Positions 50,750 through 58,119 are shown, numbered from the stretch's first letter. The stretch: 64,000 bases of DNA from Azospirillum thiophilum (GCF_001305595.1 NZ_CP012406.1:310001-374000), one strand, 5' to 3'. Notes: generated by a model from the sequence alone, not told the origin. Numbers and translations are program-made.

Positions 50750-50845
50750 GTCAGCGCCCCATTCGGTTGTGTAGCGACGCCAATGGTACGCGCGACAGCG
50801 GCGGGCCGGAAGACCCACCGCAATCCCAAAGCCATGGAGGCCACC
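50750..50845. promoter_or_regulatory. Divergent promoter region between WYL-TerB and rightward early genes
   Basis: 96 bp between a leftward ATG at 50749 and the first rightward start; must contain promoters for both. No operator copy (ATGCGn4CGCAT) and no clear sigma-70 pair is seen. Confidence 0.4.
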
Positions 50846-51055
50846 TTGAAGCATCGCCATTCGAAGCGCAGCCCGTCTGACCTGCACGCGACCGCCCGCG
50901 CCATGGGCCGCAAAATCGCCGACCTGGGCGCGGCCGGCGACCCCGTCACCGATACCGACCTGCTGACCGATTTCAGCGCCAGCGACCTCGCCAAGCATGC
51001 CGAAGCCGCCCGCGGCTATGCCCGCGAGTTGCTGGGCGTGAAGCACGCTGCCTGA
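50846..51055 (+). CDS. Small basic phage protein
   Basis: 69 residues from TTG 50846 (GGAGG 5 bp upstream) or 73 from ATG 50834. Basic N-terminus (KHRHSKRSPSDLHATARAMGRKIADLG), acidic middle, helical end (SASDLAKHAEAARGYARELLG). First gene of the rightward operon; function unknown. Confidence 0.6.
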   Translation: MKHRHSKRSPSDLHATARAMGRKIADLGAAGDPVTDTDLLTDFSASDLAKHAEAARGYARELLGVKHAA

Positions 51056-51069
51056 CGGGGAGCAAACGC

Positions 51070-51483
51070 ATGAGCGAGAACATCACCGGTGCTCCGAATC
51101 TGCTTCCCATCTTTGCCCAAGTCGATCAGACGAAGTGGGAGGTTTGGGAAGGCAAGCGATTTGCTTACGAACTTCGCCTTCCGCTGCATTACGCGGAGGA
51201 ACAGAACCTCAAATTCCGGCTCGATACTGACACCTGGGAAGCGGTTGTTTCGGTCTACCACGCGGACGGACTGTGGAAGCGCGTGACATGGCCGATGCGC
51301 CTTCGCGCCAAGCTCTGGCGCATCGGTTGCCATCTAGGGATATGCTCGCAGGTGCGGAAACTTAATGGCTCGGTGCTTCGGTTCCAGGGGCAACCACCAG
51401 CTCACCGTCCCGATCAAGCCAACCGGCATCTTGGCCCGCTGCACGGATGGATGCGGCGATTGCTCGCGCTACAACGGCGTTAA
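51070..51483 (+). CDS. Unrecognised phage protein
   Basis: 137 residues, ATG 51070 with a GGGGAGC site. The first 90 residues (PIFAQVDQTKWEVWEGKRFAYELRLPLHYAEEQNLKFRLDTDTWEAVVSVYH) look like a folded alpha/beta domain. The last 50 (PPAHRPDQANRHLGPLHGWMRRLLALQRR) are low-complexity and overlap a real gene on the other strand, so the C-terminus may be a shift or readthrough into non-coding sequence. Its WE-WEGKRFAYEL resembles WAVWDGKRFAYEL in the D5 protein, possibly by chance. Confidence 0.5.
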   Translation: MSENITGAPNLLPIFAQVDQTKWEVWEGKRFAYELRLPLHYAEEQNLKFRLDTDTWEAVVSVYHADGLWKRVTWPMRLRAKLWRIGCHLGICSQVRKLNGSVLRFQGQPPAHRPDQANRHLGPLHGWMRRLLALQRR

Positions 51484-51679
51484 TTTTTAAATCAACCGTC
51501 AGAAATTCACCGTCTCCTTTTGAGACAAACCGAAGAACAACTCCACTCTTTGCTTCTGATATACTTACGCTTGCAACGCTTTTTGCATTGACAGCATCAG
51601 CGTCATCGGGCGCAGGAAGAGAATATCTTCTCAATTCCTCACGCCATATCAGCAGTTGGTTTGACGAAATGCCACTCAC
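51362..51679 (-). CDS. Unrecognised accessory (moron-like) protein
   Basis: 105 residues on the minus strand, opposed to both neighbours. GTG 51679 has GGAG 7 bp upstream. The sequence is beta-rich (VASVSISEAKSGVVLRFVSKGDGEFLTVDLKINAVVARAIAASIRAAGQDAGWLDRDGELVV) with no recognised domain. Its 3' end overlaps the 51070 gene by 122 bp convergently, and it stands alone between two rightward units, an arrangement typical of independently expressed phage morons. Confidence 0.5.
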   Translation of the reverse strand: MSGISSNQLLIWREELRRYSLPAPDDADAVNAKSVASVSISEAKSGVVLRFVSKGDGEFLTVDLKINAVVARAIAASIRAAGQDAGWLDRDGELVVAPGTEAPSH

Positions 51680-51932
51680 GGAAACGCTCCATCGGTTGGT
51701 GTGGTGCCCCGATGGTAGCGCACGCGGCCGGGGCTGTCATGGCCCCGGCCGCTCCTTAAAGCTGTGCGACAGCGACCAGAGCGGATGCACTGTGTCCCCT
51801 CCGGCCGCCGCCGCAACAGGCAGCGGGCGCGGCTGGCGCAATCCAGCCACATAGCGTGTGTCCCAGCCAGTGACCCCCGGCTTCGGCGGAAGTGCCGGGG
51901 GTTGCCGGGGCCACGCATTCCGAGACTTCGAC
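51680..51932. other. Non-coding stretch before second rightward gene block
   Basis: 253 bp between divergent starts at 51679 and 51933. It must hold promoters in both directions; I see a GC-rich region with GTGTCCC repeats but no assured -35/-10 pair or operator copy. Confidence 0.4.
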
Positions 51933-52370
51933 ATGACCGACACCACCAATGATCCGGTGGACGGCGGAGCTTTGCCCGCCGTGCCGCAGACGAACGACCC
52001 CGGCCTTGAAGCGATTTACCGCCTGTGGATCGACATCATCCGCGAAGCGCGCATGCTGGGCGGTCGCGACGCCGCCCGCCGGCTGTGGCGGTCCTCGCCC
52101 CTGCCGCCGCTGGACGCCACCAAGTCCAAGAAGAAGGGGGACGAACCGCCGGACTGGGTGGACTCGTTCCTTGCCGACTGCACCGAACCGGCCCCCGGCG
52201 CGCGGCTGAAGGTTTCGGCCATGTGGGAAACCTATGTCGCATGGTGCAAGCCGCGCGGCCTGGAACCGATGTCCCAGAACGGCCTGATGCGCCAGATGAC
52301 CGCGCGCGGCCTGCGGCGGCAGAAGACCAGCTGCATGTATCTGGTGAACCTGCGCCTGCGGGTGCAGTGA
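51933..52370 (+). CDS. Stand-alone D5_C-like winged-helix protein
   Basis: 145 residues. The C-terminal 60 residues (ARLKVSAMWETYVAWCKPRGLEPMSQNGLMRQMTARG) match the C-terminal winged-helix domain of the phage D5 helicase (VTATALYEAYTKWCERNAVEPLKQNGFGRKMKDRG), including conserved Y-x2-W-C, L-E-P, Q-N-G and R-x-M. There is no helicase domain. The N-terminal helix (EAIYRLWIDIIREARMLGG) may oligomerise. It may bind replication DNA or act as a modulator of the D5 protein. Confidence 0.7.
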   Translation: MTDTTNDPVDGGALPAVPQTNDPGLEAIYRLWIDIIREARMLGGRDAARRLWRSSPLPPLDATKSKKKGDEPPDWVDSFLADCTEPAPGARLKVSAMWETYVAWCKPRGLEPMSQNGLMRQMTARGLRRQKTSCMYLVNLRLRVQ

Positions 52371-52732
52371 TGCCGAACCCCAGCAAATCCGCGGCGTGTA
52401 CACGCGTTCCGCCAGAAGCCCCAGGACGGCCCGCCGAGCCTGCGGCCCGTGGGTCGGTGTGCCGGGAGTGCGGAGCCGTCTACACGGTCACCGATCTGGC
52501 GCAGGAATTTTGCAGCCCGTTCTGCCGCGTCGCCTGGAACAACCGGGCGCGGCTGCGCGGCGCGAAGCTCTACGAAGCGGTGATGACGTGGCGCGTCCTG
52601 CGCCAGCCCGGCGGCTTCGCCGCGGTCACCGCCCTTGTCTCCGACTTCCTCGACGAAGACCGCGCCGCCGGCCGGCGGTGGCGGCCCCGCACCTTCAACC
52701 CCAAGACCGGCCGCCGCGAGCGGCGGAAGTGA
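52370..52732 (+). CDS. Small zinc-ribbon protein
   Basis: 120 residues; ATG 52370 shares its A with the preceding stop (TGATG). Four cysteines form C-x2-C-x14-C-x3-C (CRECGAVYTVTDLAQEFCSPFC), an FCS-like zinc finger, followed by RVAWNNRARLRGAKLYEAVMTWR and a basic tail. Probably a DNA- or protein-binding accessory; no family named with certainty. Confidence 0.65.
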   Translation: MPNPSKSAACTRVPPEAPGRPAEPAARGSVCRECGAVYTVTDLAQEFCSPFCRVAWNNRARLRGAKLYEAVMTWRVLRQPGGFAAVTALVSDFLDEDRAAGRRWRPRTFNPKTGRRERRK

Positions 52733-52737
52733 GAACC

Positions 52738-52914
52738 ATGACCAAACAGCAGAACCTGCACCGGGCGGGCCTGTCCGCCGTCGCCGATTTGGAACGGCTG
52801 ATCGACCGGCTGAAAGAAGCCGGCCCGTGCCCGCTGGACGGGCGCAACGCGCTGATGAACCTGCGGCAGCTGACCGAAGGGCTGCTGAACCGCTTCCCGA
52901 AGGAGGGCCGCTGA
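52738..52914 (+). CDS. Small helical phage protein
   Basis: 58 residues, one amphipathic helix bundle (LSAVADLERLIDRLKEAGPCPLDGRNALMNLRQLTEGLLNRFP). Between zinc-ribbon genes; ATG 52738 follows GAGAACC, and its stop abuts the next ATG (TGAATG). Function unknown. Confidence 0.55.
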   Translation: MTKQQNLHRAGLSAVADLERLIDRLKEAGPCPLDGRNALMNLRQLTEGLLNRFPKEGR

Positions 52915-53097
52915 ATGACCGTCATCGGCCACTGCACCGCCTGCGGCGAACGCACGCGCATCGATCGCACCACGCGCCTGTGCGACGGCTGCACCGAAGA
53001 GGGTGAGCTGTTCGCCGCCCTGCCGTCGCGTGAAGACACCATCGCCCTGATCGGCCGCCACCTCTTCCCGAAGGAGGGCGACCACCATGCCCCGTGA
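52915..53097 (+). CDS. Small zinc-finger phage protein
   Basis: 60 residues with C-x2-C (CTACG) and C-x2-C (CDGCTEE) pairs, a complete zinc ribbon. Overlaps the following gene by 11 bp. Likely regulatory or accessory to the Topo VI-A-like protein; no family known. Confidence 0.6.
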   Translation: MTVIGHCTACGERTRIDRTTRLCDGCTEEGELFAALPSREDTIALIGRHLFPKEGDHHAP

Positions 53098-54007
53098 AGC
53101 TTTCGTGCAGAAGCGCTTCAGCGCCAAGAACGAAGAGGTGATCCTTCAGGCGAACGACATCATTGCCGATTACCAGCGGCAGGGCTTCACGCTGACGTTG
53201 AGGCAGTTGTACTACCAGTTCGTGGCGCGGGCGCTGATCCCGAACACCATGCAGAGCTACAAGCGGCTCGGCCAGATCGTGAACGATGGCCGCATGGCCG
53301 GGCTGATCGACTGGGAGGCCATCGAAGACCGCACGCGCAACCTTCAGCGCGTGTCCACATGGACGGATCCGGAAAGCATCATCGACGCCTGCGCGTCGCA
53401 GTTCCGGGTGGACCGGTGGGCCGATCAGCCCGCACACGTCGAGGTGTGGATTGAGAAGGAAGCCTTGGTCGGCGTGATCGAACCGGTCTGCACGGATTTC
53501 TATGTCCCGTTCTTCGCCTGCCGTGGCTACACCAGCCAGAGCGAACAGTGGCGCGCGGGCCGCCGGCTTCGGCAGAAACACCGGGACGGCAAGCGCGTGG
53601 TCGTGCTGCACCTGGGCGACCATGACCCGTCCGGGCTGGACATGACGCGCGACAACGGCGACCGGCTCGGCCTGTTCGCCGGGGATGCTGACATGATCGA
53701 AATCCGCCGGCTGGCGCTGAACATGGATCAGGTCCGGCGCTACCGTCCGCCGCCCAATCCCGCGAAGGAGGCCGACAGCCGCTTTGCCGATTACATCAAG
53801 CGCCACGGTGACCAGTCGTGGGAGCTGGACGCACTCGACCCCACCGTTATCGACAAGCTGATCCGCGACCAGATTGACGGCCTGATCGACGGCGACGCCT
53901 GGGAAGCCGCCATCGCCCGCGAAGACGAGTACCGGGCGCAGCTCGAGCGCACCGCCGACCGCTGGGGCGACGTCCGCGACTTCCTGTATCCGGAGGGCGA
54001 GGAATGA
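53087..54007 (+). CDS. Topoisomerase VI subunit A / Spo11-like Toprim protein
   Basis: 306 residues. The winged-helix segment carries TLRQLYYQFVARALI, matching the T-x-R-x-[IL]-Y-Y motif whose second or first Tyr is the strand-cleaving residue of Topo VI-A and Spo11 (here Tyr42/Tyr43). The Toprim domain shows VWIEKEAL (catalytic Glu123), GYTSQSEQW and LGDHDPSGLDM (Asp178/Asp180). A C-terminal block RRLALNMDQVRRYRPPPNP...WELDALDP is the same one that ends archaeal Topo VI-A. No B subunit (GHKL ATPase) is encoded nearby. Stand-alone A-like proteins (the Mini-A group) have been described in mobile elements, their activity unknown. ATGA overlap couples it to the following gene. Confidence 0.85.
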   Translation: MPREAFVQKRFSAKNEEVILQANDIIADYQRQGFTLTLRQLYYQFVARALIPNTMQSYKRLGQIVNDGRMAGLIDWEAIEDRTRNLQRVSTWTDPESIIDACASQFRVDRWADQPAHVEVWIEKEALVGVIEPVCTDFYVPFFACRGYTSQSEQWRAGRRLRQKHRDGKRVVVLHLGDHDPSGLDMTRDNGDRLGLFAGDADMIEIRRLALNMDQVRRYRPPPNPAKEADSRFADYIKRHGDQSWELDALDPTVIDKLIRDQIDGLIDGDAWEAAIAREDEYRAQLERTADRWGDVRDFLYPEGEE

Positions 54008-55212
54008 GCAAGCTGCAAGCGACCCTCTGGGACAGCGAACGCCTGCACAAGGCCGACGCCATCGACCTGACGGTGCAGAGCCTGCTGGCGCATGGTGCCG
54101 ATCATGCGCACTGGGGCATCGCCTGGAGCGGTGGCAAGGACAGTTCCGCCACCTTGACCCTGCTGGTGCATCTGCTGGACACCGGCCGTATCCACCGGCC
54201 GCGCTCACTGACCGTTTTCTATGCCGACACCCGTCAGGAGCTGCCGCCGCTCGCCATCGCCGCCCAGCGGATCATGGATCAGCTGCGGTCGCGCGGGATC
54301 ACGGTGCGCGTGGTCACGGCCCCGCTCGAAAAGCGCTTCCTCGTCTACATCCTGGGGCGCGGGGTGCCGCCGCCGAACAACAACACGCTTCGTTGGTGTA
54401 CCCGCCAGATCAAGGTGGACCCGATGACGGCGGCCATCGAACAGCAGATCAATGCCGTCGACGGCACCTTCCTGATGATCACCGGGGTCCGCCTGGGCGA
54501 AAGCGCGGCGCGCGACCAGCGGATTGCCCTTTCCTGCGGCAAGGACGGCGGGGAGTGCGGTCAGGGCTGGTATCAGCAGGTCTTGCCAAACGCCAAGGGC
54601 ATCCGCGGGCGAATCGCTACGCTGGCCCCGCTGCTGCACTGGCGGGTCTGCCATGTATGGGAATGGCTGATGTTCGATGCCCATGCCGCCGGCTGGGCCA
54701 CGGCGGATATTGCCGATGCCTACGGCGGGGACGAGGCGGAGGAAATCAACGCCCGCACGGGCTGCACCGGCTGCCCGCTGGCACAGAAGGAACTGGCGCT
54801 CGAGTCGAGCCTGAGGTCGGCGAAGTGGGCGTACCTCTCTCCCTTGGAGGGGCTGAAGCCGCTGTACCGCGAGCTGCGCTTGCCGAAACACCGGCTGAAG
54901 AAGACCGGGCTGAATGCCGATGGCACCATCGCCACGGCGAAGAACCGGCAGCGCATGGGGCCGCTGACCTTCGAAGCCCGGCTGATGGGTCTAGACCGCA
55001 TCCTGTCGATCCAGGCAGCCGTGAACGAAGCCGCCGCGCAGATCGGCCGCCCCGTCATCGACATGCTGAACCCCGAGGAAGAAAACCGCATCCGCGAGCT
55101 GATTGCGGCCGGCACTTGGCCGAACGGCTGGGATGGGGACGAGCCGACCGGCGATGTCCCACAGGACATGATCTATGGCGATGGGGCGGTGCAGCCCCTG
55201 CTGGTGAGGTGA
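54004..55212 (+). CDS. PAPS-reductase-family PP-loop protein, DndC-like
   Basis: 402 residues. PP-loop SGGKDS (42-47), YADTRQE, RWCTRQIKV (130-138), GVRLGESAARD (161-171) and PLLHWRVCHVWEWL follow the order seen in DndC, the ATP-dependent sulphur-transfer enzyme of DNA phosphorothioation. Cysteines 132, 178, 185, 254 and 257 (GCTGCP) could ligate an iron-sulphur cluster. No dndA, B, D or E gene is visible, so classic phosphorothioation is not supported by context. Because it is translationally coupled to the Topo VI-A-like gene, a joint task in making or protecting DNA ends or modifying DNA is possible but untested. Confidence 0.82.
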   Translation: MSKLQATLWDSERLHKADAIDLTVQSLLAHGADHAHWGIAWSGGKDSSATLTLLVHLLDTGRIHRPRSLTVFYADTRQELPPLAIAAQRIMDQLRSRGITVRVVTAPLEKRFLVYILGRGVPPPNNNTLRWCTRQIKVDPMTAAIEQQINAVDGTFLMITGVRLGESAARDQRIALSCGKDGGECGQGWYQQVLPNAKGIRGRIATLAPLLHWRVCHVWEWLMFDAHAAGWATADIADAYGGDEAEEINARTGCTGCPLAQKELALESSLRSAKWAYLSPLEGLKPLYRELRLPKHRLKKTGLNADGTIATAKNRQRMGPLTFEARLMGLDRILSIQAAVNEAAAQIGRPVIDMLNPEEENRIRELIAAGTWPNGWDGDEPTGDVPQDMIYGDGAVQPLLVR

Positions 55213-55216
55213 GAGA

Positions 55217-55480
55217 ATGAGCAAGCTGCTGACCCTGGAACAATGGGCGCGCGAAACCTACGGCGATCACTCGCCGGGGATTGACACGCTCCGTCGCTGG
55301 GCGCGGGAATCGCGCATCTTTCCCCCTGCCGAAAAGCATGGACGGACGTTCTTCGTGCAACCGACCGCGATCTATATTGACCCCACCAAGCCCATAGCCC
55401 GTTCAGCGCCGGCCAAGCCGCGACGCGGATCGCTGGCGGAAAAGATCTTGGAGGAGCGCGGACGTGGGAAGACGGCGTAG
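55217..55480 (+). CDS. Excisionase (Xis)
   Basis: 87 residues. The winged-helix pattern MSKLLTLEQWARETYGDHSPGIDTLRRWARESRIFPPAEKHGRTFFVQPTAIYI matches lambda-type excisionase (LTLxxW...P...TLRRWxRxGRIxPPxxKxGRxxxVxxxA). It directs excisive recombination with the integrase, whose GTG lies inside its last codons (overlap 17 bp). Confidence 0.88.
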   Translation: MSKLLTLEQWARETYGDHSPGIDTLRRWARESRIFPPAEKHGRTFFVQPTAIYIDPTKPIARSAPAKPRRGSLAEKILEERGRGKTA

Positions 55481-56570
55481 CCGGGCGACCCGCGGGTTGC
55501 CGGCCAACCTCTACGAGCGGAACGGCTATTTCTCTTGGCGCGACCCCCAAACCGGGAAGGAACACGGTCTAGGCCGAGACCGGAAAAGCGCGGTCGACCA
55601 AGCGATTGAGGCCAACCATGTGGTCGATGGATTGCGCGTGAAGCGCCGGTTGGTCGACCGGATCACAGGCGGCAAAGACAGCAGCGTCGACGCATTCTGC
55701 GACCTGTTCAGCGGCGTGCTGGACACGCGCTATGCCACCAACCGGATCAGGAAGAACACCTACGACGCCTCGACCCGCTATCTCCGCACCGTCCGCACGG
55801 CATGGGAGGGGAAGCGGGTAGAGGCGCTCACGACTCGCGACGTTGCCGACTTCCTCGCCGGGTGGGAAGAGCGCGGTAAGATGCGCATGGCGAAGGCGAT
55901 GCGGGGTTTCCTGCTGGATTTCTTTGGCGTCGCCGTCTCGAAGGGCTGGACGCAGATCAACCCAGCCACTGCCACCAAGGCCGCCCACGCGGAGGTGCAG
56001 CGCGCCCGCCTGACCCTGGAAGACTTCCAGGCCATCCATGCCGTGGCCCTGCGCGATTACTCCGCGTGGTTGGCCCGCGCCATGGAGCTGGCATTGGTCA
56101 CAGGTCAGAGGCGAGAGGAAATCGCCACGCTTGGTCCGCGCGACGTCAGGGACGGCAAGCTGTGGGTCATTCCGGCCAAGACCGAAAAGCACGGCGTGCG
56201 CATCTGCATCCCGCTGGAGCTGCGCCTTCAGGCGATGGGATGGTCGGTGGGCGACGTGATCGCCCGTTGCCGGGACAACGTCCTGTCGAAGCACTTCATC
56301 CACCACGCCACCTTCGCCGGCCGGGCCAAGCCCGGCGACCGGGTGCGACCGCACACCATCACCGCTTGGTTCGCCGAAGCCCGCGACAAGACCGGCAGGA
56401 CGTGGGACGGCACCCCGCCCAGCTTCCATGAAATCCGGTCGCTGGCAGCCCGCCTGTACGACGCCCAGGGCATCAACGCCCAGGCCCTTCTGGGGCACAA
56501 GTCGCCGGACATGACCGCCCTGTACCGGGATGTTCGGGGCGCGGAGTGGACTGAGGTGAAATGCTCTTAG
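55464..56570 (+). CDS. int: Tyrosine integrase (lambda type)
   Basis: 368 residues. N-terminal arm-binding domain (RRRSRATRGLPANLYERNGYFSWRDPQTGKEHGLGRD), then a SAM-like core-binding domain, and a catalytic domain with Arg216 (GQRREEI), Lys239 or 242, His322/Arg325 (FHEIRS), His345 (LLGHKS) and nucleophile Tyr354 (ALYRDV). It integrates at the DUF1178 core site. GTG 55464 has GGAGGAGC about 7 bp upstream. The stop is 145 bp before attR, the usual int-next-to-att arrangement. Confidence 0.95.
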   Translation: MGRRRSRATRGLPANLYERNGYFSWRDPQTGKEHGLGRDRKSAVDQAIEANHVVDGLRVKRRLVDRITGGKDSSVDAFCDLFSGVLDTRYATNRIRKNTYDASTRYLRTVRTAWEGKRVEALTTRDVADFLAGWEERGKMRMAKAMRGFLLDFFGVAVSKGWTQINPATATKAAHAEVQRARLTLEDFQAIHAVALRDYSAWLARAMELALVTGQRREEIATLGPRDVRDGKLWVIPAKTEKHGVRICIPLELRLQAMGWSVGDVIARCRDNVLSKHFIHHATFAGRAKPGDRVRPHTITAWFAEARDKTGRTWDGTPPSFHEIRSLAARLYDAQGINAQALLGHKSPDMTALYRDVRGAEWTEVKCS

Positions 56571-56576
56571 GGCAGC

Positions 56577-56599
56577 GCGGGCAATTCGATATTGCCCGC
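56577..56599. terminator. Hairpin after integrase gene
   Basis: Perfect 9-bp stem GCGGGCAAT / ATTGCCCGC with a 5-nt loop, 6 bp past the int stop. It probably ends the int transcript before attR; no long T-run follows. Confidence 0.6.
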
Positions 56600-56630
56600 T
56601 AAGTCATTGATGGCGTTAGCGTGAAACAAC

Positions 56631-56900
56631 ATGTTTTCCCATGCTTTCACGTCATCTATAGCCGCGCTTACCGAGTTGATTTTCAAGCGTTTTTCGGCGG
56701 TTGATGCGGCATACTTCGACAATATGGCCGACTATGACGCCAAGAAGACCGCCGGCATTCCCTGCCCGTCCTGCGGCGGCACCGAGGTCGCCAAGGCGAT
56801 CATGGCCCCCCGCGTCGGCAAGTCCAAGCCCGCCCCGGCGCCCGCCTGCCCAGCCAGCGGGGGCTGCGGGGGTGGGGGCGGCTGCCCGATGATGATGTGA
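56631..56900 (+). pseudogene. 3' part of the DUF1178 gene fused to phage-derived start
   Basis: The frame starting ATG 56631 in phage DNA reads into the host gene at attR and continues DNMADYDAKKTAGIPCPSCGGTEVAKAIMAPRVGK, the C-terminal half of DUF1178 with its CPSC knuckle, ending in a Cys/Gly/Met-rich tail (GGCGGGGGCPMMM). The first zinc knuckle is lost to the left junction, so a chimeric product would not be a normal DUF1178 protein. The first 29 codons come from phage DNA and look non-coding. Without the prophage, this would continue from codon 21 of the fragment at 13803. Confidence 0.85.
56715..56727 (+). repeat. attR core
   Basis: TTCGACAATATGG, matching attL with one mismatch, in frame with FDNM of the host gene. 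Sequence to the right is host DNA. Confidence 0.85.
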
Positions 56901-56954
56901 CGACGGCAGTTCCCGTCCCTCCACGGTCGGGGGAGGGGGCCTGCTGAAACCCGC

Positions 56955-57869
56955 TCAGCGCCGCCGCGCCTCCGCCGTCAGCCGCGGGCCGGGCGTCAGC
57001 TCCTCCCGCCGGCGGGGGGAACCGAAGCTCGGCTCGATGCGGCTTTCGCGCGGACGGTCGTCGCCCGCCGGCGCCCGGCTGAGCGGATCGACGCCCCGGC
57101 CGCTGCGCCACCAGGCGAAGCCGATGCCGCCCAGCGTCGCGGCGATCAGTCCGGCGACCCCGACGCGCGCGGCGTTGGACTGCCAGACCGACGGGGCAGC
57201 GCCGACAGCCGCCGCGTCCTCCACCGGCACCGGCTTGCCGTCGGGCGTGGTGGCCGACACCGCACCGCGCGGAGCCGCCTGCGGCGCCGGGCTTTCGCTG
57301 GCGTTCGCCGTGTGGCCGGCGGCCGGACGCCCCGCGGCGGTCGGCGCCGGAGCCGGAGACGCCGCTGGAGCGCCATGGCTGCCCGAGGAAGAGGAAGAGG
57401 AAGAGGAAGAGGAAGACGACACCGGCGCGCCGCCGAACTGGGCCATGCCGCCGACGCTCTCGTTGCCGGCATCGACGCGGCCGGTCGGGGCGGCGCGCGG
57501 CGCCACCTCCTTGTCGCGGCGGGTCTGGCCGACCTGGCTCTTGGACAGGCTGCCCATGGTCGGCGCCGCCTTCTGCTCGCGCTCGCCCATCATCCTGGAA
57601 ACGGTGGCCTGGTCGAGGTTGCCGGTGACCGGCAGGCCGGCCGATTTCTGGTAGGTGCGGAGCGCGTTGCGGGTCTCCGGCGTCATCTGGCCCTTGGCCC
57701 GGCCGCCGATGTCGTAACCCTTTTCCTTCAGGATGGTCTGCGCCCACTGGATGTCGGCGGTCGATGGCTCCGCCCGCGCGGAGCCGGGCATTCCCATCGC
57801 CAGAACCGACACCATCATCACCACCGCCAGCGCGGCGCCGCCATGCACCCGCCGCGAAATCCCAGACAT
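56955..57869 (-). CDS. Secreted peptidoglycan-binding-domain protein with poly-Ser linker
   Basis: 304 residues from ATG 57869 (GGAGG upstream). Signal peptide (LAVVMMVSVLAMGMPGSARA, about 15-35), then a PG_binding_1 domain (about 40-95: DIQWAQTILKEKGYDIGGRAKGQMTPETRNALRTYQKSAGL). A low-complexity middle includes a run of 12 serines, followed by a Pro/Ala-rich stretch, a C-terminal transmembrane helix near residues 245-262 (VAGLIAATLGGIGFAWW) and a basic tail. Probably an envelope protein attached to the cell wall. The reading frame is supported by its codon bias. Confidence 0.8.
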   Translation of the reverse strand: MSGISRRVHGGAALAVVMMVSVLAMGMPGSARAEPSTADIQWAQTILKEKGYDIGGRAKGQMTPETRNALRTYQKSAGLPVTGNLDQATVSRMMGEREQKAAPTMGSLSKSQVGQTRRDKEVAPRAAPTGRVDAGNESVGGMAQFGGAPVSSSSSSSSSSSSGSHGAPAASPAPAPTAAGRPAAGHTANASESPAPQAAPRGAVSATTPDGKPVPVEDAAAVGAAPSVWQSNAARVGVAGLIAATLGGIGFAWWRSGRGVDPLSRAPAGDDRPRESRIEPSFGSPRRREELTPGPRLTAEARRR

Positions 57870-58119
57870 GCCCATCCCCTCCGTCCGTGACGCCAGACCG
57901 ACCATCGAGCCACGACACCACAGCTCCCGCCGATCGGGGGCAGAGACCGTGTTACCAGATCGGGGCGCTTTCCCGGCGGCGATTTTCGTGCGTCTGCGTT
58001 GTCCGCGGCGCAGCGTTGCCGAAAAGGCGCGCTTTCAAAAATGGTGTCCGAAAATGGATCGGGAAAGCCCGGTCGTGGTAGCGTCAATTCGGGGGCGGAA
58101 ACGAGGGATCGGAAGAGCC

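Larger units (their letters stand above)
13854..56727. mobile_element. Integrated siphophage genome (about 42.9 kb), apparently complete
   Basis: Bounded by the 13-bp imperfect repeats attL (13854-13866) and attR (56715-56727), which together rebuild a broken host gene. Contents are those of a lambda/HK97-type temperate siphophage: terminase with a flanking HNH gene, portal, protease, capsid, connectors, tail with G/GT frameshift, tape measure, tip and fibre, lysis genes, replication genes, divergent repressors, excisionase and tyrosine integrase. One early gene has an in-frame stop; no structural or integration gene looks damaged, so it may be inducible. Gene order runs leftward from 48.6 to 14.0 kb and rightward from 49.0 and 50.8 to 56.6 kb. 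No insertion sequence is seen inside. Confidence 0.95.

Noticed and set aside
49799..51055. 418-codon ORF on the plus strand
   Set aside because: Mostly antisense to the WYL-TerB gene; only the last 69-73 codons have a start signal and were kept.
54004..55212. Complete Dnd phosphorothioation system
   Set aside because: Only a DndC-like protein is present; no DndA, B, D or E gene lies nearby.
13854..56727. Gene transfer agent instead of a phage
   Set aside because: Capsid, protease and tail genes resemble GTA genes, but integrase, excisionase, repressors, replication genes and att sites show a true prophage.
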